From NCBI RefSeq assembly GCF_024138395.1, contig NZ_JAMYDU010000011.1, positions 79,964 to 143,963 of the forward strand: a DNA stretch of 64,000 nt, read 5' to 3'. The stretch comes from Pseudomonas mandelii (GTDB lineage Bacteria > Pseudomonadota > Gammaproteobacteria > Pseudomonadales > Pseudomonadaceae). Position numbers and translations under genes: made by a program. A model generated the notes under the pieces. It had not been told where the DNA came from. It did not search any database and was given only the letters and a program-made list of their open reading frames with translations. Positions 43,843 to 52,626 of this stretch are shown here, piece after piece; the first letter of the stretch is position 1; every line of letters begins with the position of its first letter.

Positions 43843-43880
43843 GTGTGTCCTCGTTAGCGAATCGGCGTTGCATGAATCGC

Positions 43881-43992
43881 CAAGATCGCAGCCTTCGGCA
43901 GCTCCTACAAGGATTGCGAGCGCCCTGAACCTTCGGGTGTACGCCATCTGTAGGAACTGCCGCAGGTTCGGGCCGCGTTCGGACGATCTTTT
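43881..43992. repeat. Inverted repeat of the 'agatcgcagccttcggcagctcc' type
   Basis: Left arm CAAGATCGCAGCCTTCGGCA, right arm TGCCGCAGGTTCGGGCCGCG to GATCTTTT. Same family as 48451-48543; a single half copy is near 41185. Confidence 0.8.
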
Positions 43993-44022
43993 CCGCCGTT
44001 GCGACGGATACTAGCCGGAAAT

Positions 44023-44613
44023 TCAGGCCGGTAAGCCAAACACCTCGCTCAAGTGCTGCTCATAACGCGCCACATCGGCTTCGACGTTCGGGCGTTTCAT
44101 CACATCCACGCACAGGAAGGTCGGCAAACCGGTCATGCCGAGGAAGGTGTTGGCCTTGTGGAACGGGAAGTACACCGCGTCCACGCCCTTGGCTTCGAAG
44201 AAATCGGTCGGGTCGTCGAAGGCCTGCTGCGGCGCGTTCCAAGTCAGCGACAGCATGTATTTTTTCCCGTGCAACAAGCCGCCGCTGCCGTACTTCTGCG
44301 ACGCGTCGGAGCGCGTGCGGCCATCGCTGGCGTAGAGGCTGCCGTGGCCTTCGGTGAAGACTTCATCGACGTACTTCTTGACGGTCCAGGGCGCGCCCAT
44401 CCACCAGCCGGGCATTTGATAGATGATCACATCGGCCCAGAGGAATTTGGCAACTTCCTCCGCGACGTCGTACCCCTCGTCGATGAATGTGGCTTTTACA
44501 TCCACACCGCCGCGATCCAGCACGCTCAGCGCGGCTTCGTGCAGCGTTGTGTTGTAGCGACCATCGGAGTGGGCAAACTTTTTGCCGCCATTGAGCAACA
44601 GGACTTTTTTCAT
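44023..44613 (-). CDS. mdaB: MdaB-like NAD(P)H:quinone oxidoreductase
   Basis: This 196-aa flavodoxin-fold enzyme opens KKVLLLNGGKKFAHSDGRYN and carries FLWADVIIYQMPGWWMGAPW, the FMN-site motif of MdaB, and SLTWNAPQQAFDDP. It reduces quinones by two electrons and protects against oxidative stress. The ATG at 44613 (MKKVLLLN) is chosen; the frame extends upstream to 44691 without family-like sequence. Confidence 0.85.
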   Translation of the reverse strand: MKKVLLLNGGKKFAHSDGRYNTTLHEAALSVLDRGGVDVKATFIDEGYDVAEEVAKFLWADVIIYQMPGWWMGAPWTVKKYVDEVFTEGHGSLYASDGRTRSDASQKYGSGGLLHGKKYMLSLTWNAPQQAFDDPTDFFEAKGVDAVYFPFHKANTFLGMTGLPTFLCVDVMKRPNVEADVARYEQHLSEVFGLPA

Positions 44614-44773
44614 GAGAAGTCTCGCAAGGTTGAAATTCGATGGCGGCAGAGTAGCGAGTCGACTCGCGCGGAATAAGCGCTCAATCCGCAAAATTCATTT
44701 GACCAATACGCACGAATCGATAGGGGATTGTTGCCATAGACTTGCGCCGATTCTGACTTTCAAGGACAACCTG

Positions 44774-45088
44774 ATGAGCGAACTGCAAGGCTTCATCCTC
44801 CACGCCAAGACCCGCCCGGAAAAAGCCGAGGCCTTCGAAGCGTTCTTCCGTGCCTATGTCGAACCGAGTCGCGCCGAACCCGGTTGCATCGAGTACCACA
44901 TGCTGCGAGACAAACAAGACCCGACGCTGTTTATCTTCTACGAGATCTGGCAGTCCCAGGCCCATCTGGACGTGCACTCGAACCTGCCGCACATGCAGCA
45001 GTTCCTCGACATGCGCATGGAGTATCTGGAGCGCGATTTCGATATCCGCCCGATCGAGATGCTCAGCACTTCGTCCGCTAGCCGCTGA
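44774..45088 (+). CDS. ABM-domain (antibiotic biosynthesis monooxygenase-like) protein
   Basis: This 104-aa protein has the dimeric alpha-beta barrel pattern: ILHAKTRPEKAEAFEAFFRA, EPGCIEYHMLRDKQDPTLFI and EIWQSQAHLDVHSNLPHM. The family includes YgiN-type quinol monooxygenases. YgiN partners MdaB in a quinone cycle in E. coli, and a MdaB-like gene lies divergently 160 bp away, so the two may work together here. It overlaps the end of the next gene by 11 bp tail to tail. Confidence 0.85.
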   Translation: MSELQGFILHAKTRPEKAEAFEAFFRAYVEPSRAEPGCIEYHMLRDKQDPTLFIFYEIWQSQAHLDVHSNLPHMQQFLDMRMEYLERDFDIRPIEMLSTSSASR

Positions 45089-45842
45089 TCAGCAAGTGGC
45101 CGCCGAGCATGCCGAGGCCGATGAAGAACACGCGCTTGAACAACACGGCGCTGATCCGCTGGCGCAGCCATTGCCCCAACAGCATGCCGAGCACCGCCGG
45201 AACCAGCGCCAGCAGCGACGCGCTCAACTCACCACCGCCGAGGGCGCCGCGCCATGACAGGCCGGCGGCCAACGCGAGGGTCGACACAGTGAACGACAAG
45301 CCCAACGCCTGCACCAGTTGATCCTTGCTCAAGCCCAGCGCTTGCAGATAAGGCACCGCCGGAATCACGAAGACACCGGTAGCCGAGGTGATGATGCCCG
45401 TCAGCACACCGCACAACGGACCGAGCCAACGCTCGGTCCGACCGCCGACGCGCAGGGTCGGCAAGAACAACCCGCTCAAGGCGTATATCAACAACGCCGC
45501 CCCCAGCCCGCGCACGACCCACTGCCCACCGGCCATGCCGATCCATAGAGTACCGGCGCCCGTGCCGATGAAAATCGCCAACAGCATCGGCCACAACCGG
45601 TTCAGCAGCCCGCGCAAATGTCCGCCGAATGCCAGTTGCCAGACATTGGTCAGGGTGGCGGGAATGATCAGCAATGCCGCAGCCTGCGACGGTGCCATAG
45701 CCAGACCGAGCAAGCCCATGGCAATGGTGGGCAGTCCGAGACCGATCACGCCTTTGATCATCCCGGCCAGCAGGAAGGTGGCAATAACCAGCAAAGAAAG
45801 GGCCAAACCCAGATGTTGGTAGAACGCGGCGAGTGTATTCAT
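45078..45842 (-). CDS. TauE/SafE-family permease
   Basis: This 254-aa protein has about seven to eight hydrophobic segments and the family's repeated glycine-rich motif (AGMIKGVIGLGLPTIAMGLL; GVLTGIITSATGVFVIPAVP). Members export sulfite or organosulfonates or take up related anions. The ATG at 45842 is preferred; the frame runs to 45956 with non-membrane sequence. Divergent from a LysR regulator 220 bp away, with an inverted REP pair between. Confidence 0.85.
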   Translation of the reverse strand: MNTLAAFYQHLGLALSLLVIATFLLAGMIKGVIGLGLPTIAMGLLGLAMAPSQAAALLIIPATLTNVWQLAFGGHLRGLLNRLWPMLLAIFIGTGAGTLWIGMAGGQWVVRGLGAALLIYALSGLFLPTLRVGGRTERWLGPLCGVLTGIITSATGVFVIPAVPYLQALGLSKDQLVQALGLSFTVSTLALAAGLSWRGALGGGELSASLLALVPAVLGMLLGQWLRQRISAVLFKRVFFIGLGMLGGHLLISG

Positions 45843-45944
45843 GGGGCGATGGTGAGCGCGGATGGTTGCCTTGAAAATCTGCCATATACTGAGGCTGCCT
45901 CTTGATTTGGTGGAGGCTTGAATTTTCGTTGCGGCTGCTGATGT

Positions 45945-46028
45945 CTTCGCGGGCAAGCCTCGCTCCTACAGGGGATCTGTGATCTCCAGAACGACATAAA
46001 CCCTGTAGGAGCGAGGCTTGCCCGCGAA
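45945..46028. repeat. Inverted REP pair
   Basis: TTCGCGGGCAAGCCTCGCTC-CTACAGG and its reverse complement. The right arm lies upstream of the following LysR gene. Confidence 0.9.
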
Positions 46029-46065
46029 GGGGCCAGTCCAGACAACAAACAACCAGAGGTTGCCG

Positions 46066-46950
46066 ATGCACTTCGACCTGACCGACCTGCGCCTCTACCT
46101 GAACATCCTCGACACCGGCAACATCACCGCCGGCGCCGCACGCAGTCATCTGTCCCTGGCAGCAGCGAGCGCACGAATCCGCGCGATGGAATCTTCACTT
46201 GGCACTGATTTTCTGGAACGCGGCCGTCGCGGCATAACGCCGACGCCTGCCGGCAAGGCCCTGGCGCAGCACGCCCGAGTCCTTTTGCAACAGGCCGAGC
46301 GCATGCAGCAGGACCTGGCTGAATACGCCAAAGGGGTCAAAGGCCAGGTGCGGTTGTTGTGCAATACCACGGCGATCACCGAGTACCTGCCGGAGTTGCT
46401 GGCAGACTTTCTGCGCGACCATCCGAACCTCGACATCGACCTGCAAGAGCTGCCCAGCGCGCGCATCACCCATGCCTTGCGCCAAGGTGCGGCGGACCTG
46501 GGCATCGTGTCCGACGCCGTGGATACCGACGGCCTTCAGACCCGCTACTTCCGTGACGACCCACTGGTGCTGATCTTGCCGTGTGATCATCCCTTGGCCG
46601 ACACCGTACCGCTAAGTTTCAGCGCCACCTTGCATCACGATTACATTGGCCTGAACGCCAACAGCGCGTTGGCCGTGTACCTGGAAGAACAAGCCCTGCA
46701 CAGCGGCTTACGGATGCAGATTCGTATCCGTGCCGATGGCTTCGATGGCGTGATGCGCATGGTCGCCCGGGGTGCCGGGCTGGCGATCGTGCCCTTGGCG
46801 GCGGTTGAACGCTGGTCAGTTGAAACACCGTTCAAAAGCATCGCACTGAAAGAGCCGTGGGCTCGACGCAAACTGTTGTTGTGCGCCCGGGATTTCGCCG
46901 TGCTGCCCGGTTATGCCCAGGCTTTGCTGAGCGTCTTGACTCTCCCCTGA
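46066..46950 (+). CDS. LysR-family transcriptional regulator
   Basis: This 294-aa protein has the HTH near residues 18-45 (GNITAGAARSHLSLAAASAR) and a substrate-binding domain with GQVRLLCNTTAITEYLPEL and ARGAGLAIVPLAA. The ATG at 46066 has AGAGG six bases upstream; the earlier start at 46018 lies in the REP arm. Divergent to the TauE-type permease, which it probably controls. Confidence 0.88.
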   Translation: MHFDLTDLRLYLNILDTGNITAGAARSHLSLAAASARIRAMESSLGTDFLERGRRGITPTPAGKALAQHARVLLQQAERMQQDLAEYAKGVKGQVRLLCNTTAITEYLPELLADFLRDHPNLDIDLQELPSARITHALRQGAADLGIVSDAVDTDGLQTRYFRDDPLVLILPCDHPLADTVPLSFSATLHHDYIGLNANSALAVYLEEQALHSGLRMQIRIRADGFDGVMRMVARGAGLAIVPLAAVERWSVETPFKSIALKEPWARRKLLLCARDFAVLPGYAQALLSVLTLP

Positions 46951-46992
46951 GGGGCAGACATTACCCTTGAGGTTTCATCTTCAGGGACAGTT

Positions 46993-47571
46993 ATGATGAG
47001 CAAGCGAATTCTGGTGATTCTCGGTCATCCTTCGAGCAACAGTTTCTGCGGCGCACTTGCCGAACGCTACGCACAATCGGCGTTGCGTGCCGGGCATGAG
47101 GTGCGCCAGTTGTTTCTAGGAAGAATGGACTTCGACCCGGTGCTGCGCGAAGGCTATCAACATGTGCAGCCGCTGGAAGCCGACTTGCGCCGTGCTCAGG
47201 CGGACATTCTGTGGGCCGAACATCTGACCTTGGTCTACCCGATCTGGTGGGGCGGCGTGCCGGCCTTGCTCAAGGGTTTTCTTGATCGGGTGTTGCTTCC
47301 GGGCTTCGCCTTCAAGTATCGCGAAGGCAAAGCCTTTCCCGACAAATTGCTGCATGGCCGCAGTGCGCATCTGCTCGTGACCATGGACACGCCCCCCTGG
47401 TATTACCGCTGGATCTACCGCATGCCCGGTCTGCATCAGATGCGTAAAACCACCCTGGCGTTTTGCGGTATCGAACCTCAGCGCACACTCACCTTCGGGC
47501 CGGTTCTGGGGTCCAGCGCCGGGCAGCGCGAAACCTGGCTGCTGCAAGCTCAGGCTATCGCCAGCCGATGA
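46993..47571 (+). CDS. NAD(P)H dehydrogenase (quinone), flavodoxin fold
   Basis: This 192-aa enzyme opens KRILVILGHPSSNSFCGALA, with LVYPIWWGGVPALLKGFLDR and PGFAFKYREGKAFP, typical of the Flavodoxin_2/DT-diaphorase-like group. It probably reduces quinones or electrophiles with NAD(P)H. The MerR regulator gene starts 49 bp later in the same direction and may control it. Confidence 0.85.
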   Translation: MMSKRILVILGHPSSNSFCGALAERYAQSALRAGHEVRQLFLGRMDFDPVLREGYQHVQPLEADLRRAQADILWAEHLTLVYPIWWGGVPALLKGFLDRVLLPGFAFKYREGKAFPDKLLHGRSAHLLVTMDTPPWYYRWIYRMPGLHQMRKTTLAFCGIEPQRTLTFGPVLGSSAGQRETWLLQAQAIASR

Positions 47572-47620
47572 GTCTGCCGATAATGGGGCTGGCTTACCCT
47601 CGGCAAAAAAAGGACTTTTC

Positions 47621-47992
47621 ATGTACATCGGCCAAGCCGCGCATCGCTCGGGCACGACGATCAAGAGTATTCGCCATTACGAGTCGATCGGCTTGCTGCC
47701 TGCCCCTCGGCGGCAAGGAAAATACCGTGTCTATGATCAGCACAGCGTCGACCTGCTGATCTTCATCAAGTGCGCTCAACACTTAGGTTTCAGGCTCAAG
47801 GAGTTGCAGGCGATCTTTACCGGGCATCAAGGCCTGGCGATGCCCTGGTCATTGGCGCAGCAGGCCATCGATGCCAAGAAGTGCGAAATCAGCGAGCGGA
47901 TTGCCGCACTCAGGCATCAACACGATCAATTGGTCGAGTTCCAAGCCAACCTCACACAGGCCAGAGCCGATTGCCCGCTGGAAAGTCTTTGA
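47621..47992 (+). CDS. MerR-family transcriptional regulator
   Basis: This 123-aa protein has an N-terminal winged HTH (YIGQAAHRSGTTIKSIRHYE, then YRVYDQHSVDLLIFIKCAQH) and a coiled-coil dimer helix. The short C-terminus has one cysteine (ADCPLESL), so a metal-responsive site of the CueR type is unlikely. AAGGA lies upstream of the ATG. Confidence 0.88.
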   Translation: MYIGQAAHRSGTTIKSIRHYESIGLLPAPRRQGKYRVYDQHSVDLLIFIKCAQHLGFRLKELQAIFTGHQGLAMPWSLAQQAIDAKKCEISERIAALRHQHDQLVEFQANLTQARADCPLESL

Positions 47993-48099
47993 GAGTCTGC
48001 GCGTTTCTGGACAGCTCAATGTCGAATACAGACAACTGAACGGTGTATGGGCGCTATAGGGTGCGACTTCAGTTCTTGAACCCACTGCCCGGAGTCATC

Positions 48100-48444
48100 A
48101 TGACCGCACCGATTACCGTCCTTCGCGATACTCATCCGCTGCCCGTGCTCGACGCCTGCAAATGGGAAAAACTCGAAGGCGACCCGCACACCGTCAACCT
48201 CAACGCCTACACCAGCGAAGATGGCAGCAAGATCATGGGCACCTGGATCTGCACGCCGGGCAAGTGGTACGTGGAATACGTGAAGTGGGAATACTGCCAT
48301 TTCCAGGAAGGCTACTGCATTATCACCCCGGAAGGCATGGCGCCGATCCACCTGCGCGCCGGTGACATTTTCGTCATCGAGCCGGGGATGAAAGGCACGT
48401 GGGAAGTGGTTGAGACCGTGCGCAAGTATTTCGTGTTTGCCTGA
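48100..48444 (+). CDS. Cupin-domain protein
   Basis: This 114-aa single cupin has a motif-1-like stretch (WEYCHFQEGYCIITPEG) and motif 2 (LRAGDIFVIEPGMKGTWEV), as in the DUF861 / ureidoglycine aminohydrolase-like group. Enzyme activity cannot be told from the sequence. The ATG at 48100 has GGAG five bases upstream. Confidence 0.85.
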   Translation: MTAPITVLRDTHPLPVLDACKWEKLEGDPHTVNLNAYTSEDGSKIMGTWICTPGKWYVEYVKWEYCHFQEGYCIITPEGMAPIHLRAGDIFVIEPGMKGTWEVVETVRKYFVFA

Positions 48445-48450
48445 TAAAGC

Positions 48451-48543
48451 AAAAGATCGCAGCCTTCGGCAGCTCCTACAGGGTGTACACATTCCCATGT
48501 AGGAGCTGCCGAAGGTTCGGGCCGCGTTCGGACGATCTTTTTT
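48451..48543. repeat. Inverted repeat of the 'agatcgcagccttcggcagctcc' type
   Basis: AAAAGATCGCAGCCTTCGGC and the matching arm TGTAGGAGCTGCCGAAGGTT to GATCTTTTTT, just after the cupin gene. The T run at the end could also terminate the cupin transcript. Confidence 0.85.
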
Positions 48544-48551
48544 CAGCCAAT

Positions 48552-48590
48552 AAAAAACCGGGGATCTGCCCGACGCAGATCCCCGGAAAA
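48552..48590 (-). terminator. Terminator of the mmsA-mmsB operon
   Basis: A 12-bp perfect stem, CCGGGGATCTGC / GCAGATCCCCGG, followed on the minus strand by TTTTTT, right after mmsB. An A/T run on the other side makes it bidirectional. Confidence 0.92.
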
Positions 48591-48595
48591 AGCTC

Positions 48596-49483
48596 TTACT
48601 GCGGTTTGCGATAGCTGTTGATGATCGCCGAAAAGTCCTTACCCCCTTCCCCGCGCTGACTCATCACCTGATACAACTGCTGCGCCACCGCGCCGAGCAC
48701 CACCGGTTGGTGCGCCTGACGTGCCGCCTCAGTGGCCAGCCCCAGATCCTTGAGCATCAGTTCGGCACCGAAACCGCCGGTGTACCCGCGCGAGGCCGGC
48801 GCCGTTTCGACGATGCCGGGCCACGGGTTGTACATCTCCGAACTCCAGCAACGCCCGGTGGAACTGTTGATGATCCCCGCCAACACCGTCGTGTCGATCC
48901 CCAGCGCATCGCCCAAGGCCATGGCCTCGCTGACGCCGACCATGGAAATCGCCAGCAGCAGGTTATTGCAGATCTTGGCGATTTGCCCGGTGCCGACTTC
49001 GCCACAGTGGACAATGTTACGGCCCATCTGCGCCAACACCGGTTGCAGGGTCGCGAACAGCTCAGGCGTGGCGCCGACCATGAAGGTCAGCGTCCCGGCC
49101 GCGGCACCGCCGGTACCGCCGGAGACCGGCGCATCGGCCATGGCCACGCCTTGTTTGGCAGCCGCTGCGGCAACGTCGCGCGCCGTCTGCGGATCGATGG
49201 TGCTGCAATCCACTGCGGGCACGCCCTTGGCGATCCCCGCCAGCACGCCATCTTCGCCCAGCCAGACGCTGCGCACATGCACAGCGGCTGGCAGCATGGT
49301 GATCACCAGCTCTGCATCTTGAGCCGCTTCACGCGCCGAAGCGCTGATGCTGCTGCCCAGTTGTTCGAGCTCCGCCAGCACAGCTTTGTTCAGGTCGACC
49401 AGCCGCAGTGAATGGCCGGCCTTGATCAGGTTGCGCGCCATCGGCGCGCCCATGTTGCCGAGACCGATAAAAGCGATTTTCAT
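48596..49483 (-). CDS. mmsB: 3-hydroxyisobutyrate dehydrogenase
   Basis: This 295-aa NAD-dependent enzyme of valine breakdown oxidises 3-hydroxyisobutyrate to methylmalonate semialdehyde. Seen are the nucleotide-binding start AFIGLGNMGAPMARNLIKAG, the substrate motif DAPVSGGTGGA and the catalytic lysine region GQIAKICNN. The gene follows mmsA by 10 bp, and together they perform two consecutive steps. A strong terminator ends the unit. Confidence 0.95.
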   Translation of the reverse strand: MKIAFIGLGNMGAPMARNLIKAGHSLRLVDLNKAVLAELEQLGSSISASAREAAQDAELVITMLPAAVHVRSVWLGEDGVLAGIAKGVPAVDCSTIDPQTARDVAAAAAKQGVAMADAPVSGGTGGAAAGTLTFMVGATPELFATLQPVLAQMGRNIVHCGEVGTGQIAKICNNLLLAISMVGVSEAMALGDALGIDTTVLAGIINSSTGRCWSSEMYNPWPGIVETAPASRGYTGGFGAELMLKDLGLATEAARQAHQPVVLGAVAQQLYQVMSQRGEGGKDFSAIINSYRKPQ

Positions 49484-49493
49484 GTCCGGCTCC

Positions 49494-51011
49494 TTAACGC
49501 AAGTGGATGGTGGTATTCACACCGTCGTTGACGCTGTCGTCGTCGAACCAGCGCGCGGTGACGGTCTTGGTTTGAGTGTAGAACTGCACCACTTGCTTGC
49601 CATACGGACCGAGGTCGCCGAGCTTCGAACCACGGGAACCGGTGAAGCTGAAGAACGGCACCGGCACCGGAATCGGGATGTTGATGCCGACCTGGCCGAC
49701 GTCGATTTCCGTCTGGAATTTACGCGCCGCGGCACCGCTCTGGGTGAACAAACCCGTGCCATTGCCAAACGGATTGGCGTTGACCAGGGCGATGGCCTCA
49801 TCGAGGGTGTTGACTTCCAGCACCACCAGCACCGGGCCGAAGATTTCCTGGGTGTAGATCTGCATCTCGGGAGTTACACCAGAGAACAGGGTCGGGCCGA
49901 CGAAGTTACCCTTCTCGTAGCCCGGTACGCTGATGTCGCGACCGTCGAGTTCGAGCTTGGCGCCCTCCTTGATACCGCTTTCGATCAGATCAAGAATCCG
50001 CGCCTTGGCTCGCTTGGAAATCACCGGGCCAACATCAGTGCCCGGCTCGCTGCCGGCATTGACCTTGAGTTTCTGCGCCAGCGCTTTCAGGTCTGGCAGC
50101 CATTGCTTGGCCGCGCCCACCAGCACCACCACCGAGGTGGCCATGCAGCGTTGCCCGGCAGCACCGAAACCGGCGCCTACCAAAGCATTGAGGGCTTGCT
50201 CGCGATTGGCATCGGGCAGCACAACGGCGTGGTTCTTGGCGCCCATCATCGATTGCACACGCTTGCCGTGCTTGCCGGCCAGATCGTAGACGTGAGTGCC
50301 GACCGCGGTCGAACCGACGAACGAAACAGCCTTGATGTCCTTGTGGGTGCAAAGCGCATCCACCACATCCTTGCCACCATGAACGACGTTGAGCACACCC
50401 GGCGGAATACCGGCCTCGATGGCCAGTTCCACCAGCAGCATGGTCGACATCGGATCCTGCTCGGACGGCTTGAGCACGAAGGTGTTGCCGCAGGCGATCG
50501 CCATCGGGAACATCCACAGCGGAATCATCGCAGGGAAGTTGAATGGGGTAATGCCGGCACAGACGCCGATTGGCTGACGCAGGGTGTAGGTGTCGACACC
50601 GCCAGCGACGTTCTCGGCGAATTCGCCCATTTGCAGGCTGCCAATGGAGCAAGCGTGTTCGACCACTTCCAGGCCGCGGAAAATATCGCCTTCAGCGTCG
50701 GCAATGGTTTTGCCCTGCTCATTGCTGAGCACCACGGCAATACGCTTGGAATGTTCGCGAATCAACGCCTGAAGCTTGAGCATGATGCGCATGCGCGCGC
50801 CGATCGGCGTCAGCTTCCAGGTCTGGAAGGCGCGATGGGCGGCGCTGATGGCGGCATCGACTTCAGCGTCTGTCGCGAATGGGACTTTGGCCAACACTTG
50901 TTGGGTCGCCGGGTTGACGATGTCGTGCCATTCGGTGGTCTGGGATTCGACCCACTCGCCATCGATCAACAGCTTGACCTTCTGCACGGTGGTTTCTTGC
51001 GATGCGTTCAT
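49494..51011 (-). CDS. mmsA: Methylmalonate-semialdehyde dehydrogenase (CoA-acylating)
   Basis: This 505-aa aldehyde dehydrogenase has ITPFNFPAMIPLWMFPMAIA, FVGSTAVGTHVY, the catalytic cysteine in AAGQRCMATS and KPSEQDP, all typical for MmsA. It converts methylmalonate semialdehyde to propionyl-CoA in valine and myo-inositol breakdown. The ATG at 51011 with GGAG eight bases upstream is chosen over an open frame to 51179. First gene of the mmsAB operon; a LysR regulator is divergent, 162 bp away. Confidence 0.95.
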   Translation of the reverse strand: MNASQETTVQKVKLLIDGEWVESQTTEWHDIVNPATQQVLAKVPFATDAEVDAAISAAHRAFQTWKLTPIGARMRIMLKLQALIREHSKRIAVVLSNEQGKTIADAEGDIFRGLEVVEHACSIGSLQMGEFAENVAGGVDTYTLRQPIGVCAGITPFNFPAMIPLWMFPMAIACGNTFVLKPSEQDPMSTMLLVELAIEAGIPPGVLNVVHGGKDVVDALCTHKDIKAVSFVGSTAVGTHVYDLAGKHGKRVQSMMGAKNHAVVLPDANREQALNALVGAGFGAAGQRCMATSVVVLVGAAKQWLPDLKALAQKLKVNAGSEPGTDVGPVISKRAKARILDLIESGIKEGAKLELDGRDISVPGYEKGNFVGPTLFSGVTPEMQIYTQEIFGPVLVVLEVNTLDEAIALVNANPFGNGTGLFTQSGAAARKFQTEIDVGQVGINIPIPVPVPFFSFTGSRGSKLGDLGPYGKQVVQFYTQTKTVTARWFDDDSVNDGVNTTIHLR

Positions 51012-51173
51012 GTTTGGTCTCCGGACGTTGTTCTTATTTAGAGAGCTATCTTTGGAGCCAAGGCGAGAAAGTCGCCTTGAGATGAGGCGTGTGTCACGAA
51101 TTGGTTGTCGGACTGTTTTTGGAGTATAGATGTGCAAACTTCTAATAAGAACGCACATAAAAGCCGGTCCATC

Positions 51174-52121
51174 ATGCAAAAAAACATCACGTCTTTAGGC
51201 TCGTTGAACTGGGATGACCTCAAGTTTTTTCTTGAGGTGGCCCGCACTCGCAAGGCCAGCACCGCAGCCAAGCGCCTGGCGGTGGACTACACCACTGTGT
51301 CGCGACGCATCAGTTCGCTGGAAACCTCGTTGGGCACATTGCTGTTCGAAAAGTCCCGGACCAGCGGTTTCGTCCTGACTGCCGAGGGCCAGCGGCTGCT
51401 GGGTTACGCCGAGTCGATCGAAAGCACTCTGCACATGGCCTGCGAACAGGTTTCGGGCTCCGGCGTGGCGTTGTCCGGGCATGTACGCATGGGCTGCACT
51501 GAAGGGTTCGGCAGCTTTTTCATCACCCCGCAGTTGAGCCATTTCGTCGACGCCTACCCGGCGATCTCGGTAGATATCCTGCCGCTGCCGCACTTCATCA
51601 GCCTGTCCAAGCGCGAGGCAGATATCGTCATCGCGCTGGAACGGCCGGAACACGGCCCGTATGTCTGCTGCAAACTCTGCGATTACAAATTGCAGCTGTA
51701 TGCGACCCAGGATTATCTGGACAAGCACCCACTGATTCGCCGCCCGGCAGACTTGGGCAAGCATCAATTCATCAGTTATGTGGACGATCTGGCGTTCAGC
51801 TCGGAGCTGCTGTACCTGGCGAATGTGTTGCCCGGTGCCAGTGCCAATCTGCGCAGCACCAGCGTGATCGCGCAGTTCGTAGCCGCTCAGCAGGGGCGGT
51901 CACTGGCGATTTTGCCGTGCTTCCTGGCGGCTCAGGACCCGCGATTGCTGCCGGTATTGCCACAAGAGATAACCATTACCCGGCAGTTCTGGATGTACTG
52001 CCGCGAGGACCTGCGCAAGCTCAAGCGGATCATGTTGCTATGGGACTACATCCGTGGGGTCACCGAGCAGAATCAAGCGCTATTGATGGGGGAAAGTCGG
52101 GAGATGTTGTTCGCCGATTAA
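51174..52121 (+). CDS. LysR-family regulator, probably of mmsAB
   Basis: This 315-aa protein opens WDDLKFFLEVARTRKASTAA, with HTH YTTVSRRISSLETSLG and substrate domain GHVRMGCTEGFGSFF. The ATG at 51174 suits the family length. Divergent placement suggests that it regulates mmsAB. In P. aeruginosa that role is played by the AraC-type MmsR, so this is an alternative type of control. Its stop overlaps yfiB by 4 bp tail to tail. Confidence 0.87.
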   Translation: MQKNITSLGSLNWDDLKFFLEVARTRKASTAAKRLAVDYTTVSRRISSLETSLGTLLFEKSRTSGFVLTAEGQRLLGYAESIESTLHMACEQVSGSGVALSGHVRMGCTEGFGSFFITPQLSHFVDAYPAISVDILPLPHFISLSKREADIVIALERPEHGPYVCCKLCDYKLQLYATQDYLDKHPLIRRPADLGKHQFISYVDDLAFSSELLYLANVLPGASANLRSTSVIAQFVAAQQGRSLAILPCFLAAQDPRLLPVLPQEITITRQFWMYCREDLRKLKRIMLLWDYIRGVTEQNQALLMGESREMLFAD

Positions 52122-52621
52122 TCCGCGCTCACCACAATCGATACCCGACGGTTCTCGGTGCGTCCGATCGCGGTGTCATTGGAAGCGACGGGCTTGCTGC
52201 TGCCCAGGCCGCGCAGTTGGATGTTTTGTTCTTTTATGCCGACTGAGGCCAATACCTTGCCAACGCTTTTCGCGCGACGCAGGGAAAGCTGTTCGTTATA
52301 GGACTCCTTGCCCGAAGCATCGGTGTGGCCGTCGACCCTCACCCGTTCGATCTCCACACTCAACAACGCCTTGCCAATGCGCTCGACGATCTCGGTGCTG
52401 GCGGGGTTGAGGTTCTCGACATCACTGCCGAACAGCACTTTGTCGGACAGACCATAGGCCCAACCATCATCCGTCATTTCGAAACCTTGCTGCTTGAGCA
52501 CGGCGACCTGCGCCGGGGTCAGGCCCTTTTGCGGTGCCGTCTGGCAACCGGTCAATGCCAGCAAGGCCAGGAAAAGGTTGATCGTGAAAAGTCGCAGGGA
52601 ACGCTGATTGAAGGTGAACAC
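52118..52621 (-). CDS. yfiB: YfiB outer-membrane lipoprotein
   Basis: This 167-aa protein has a lipoprotein signal ending in LLALTGC (lipobox) and an OmpA-type peptidoglycan-binding domain (RVDGHTDASGKESYNEQLSL, RAKSVGKVLAS). In the YfiBNR system YfiB titrates YfiR away in response to envelope stress and so activates YfiN. It is the last gene of the yfiR-yfiN-yfiB operon, starting 5 bp after yfiN. Confidence 0.92.
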   Translation of the reverse strand: MFTFNQRSLRLFTINLFLALLALTGCQTAPQKGLTPAQVAVLKQQGFEMTDDGWAYGLSDKVLFGSDVENLNPASTEIVERIGKALLSVEIERVRVDGHTDASGKESYNEQLSLRRAKSVGKVLASVGIKEQNIQLRGLGSSKPVASNDTAIGRTENRRVSIVVSAD

Positions 52622-52626
52622 AGAAA

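Noticed and set aside
49347..51041. 564-codon plus-strand frame across mmsB and mmsA
   Set aside because: It covers two conserved genes in antisense; composition artefact.
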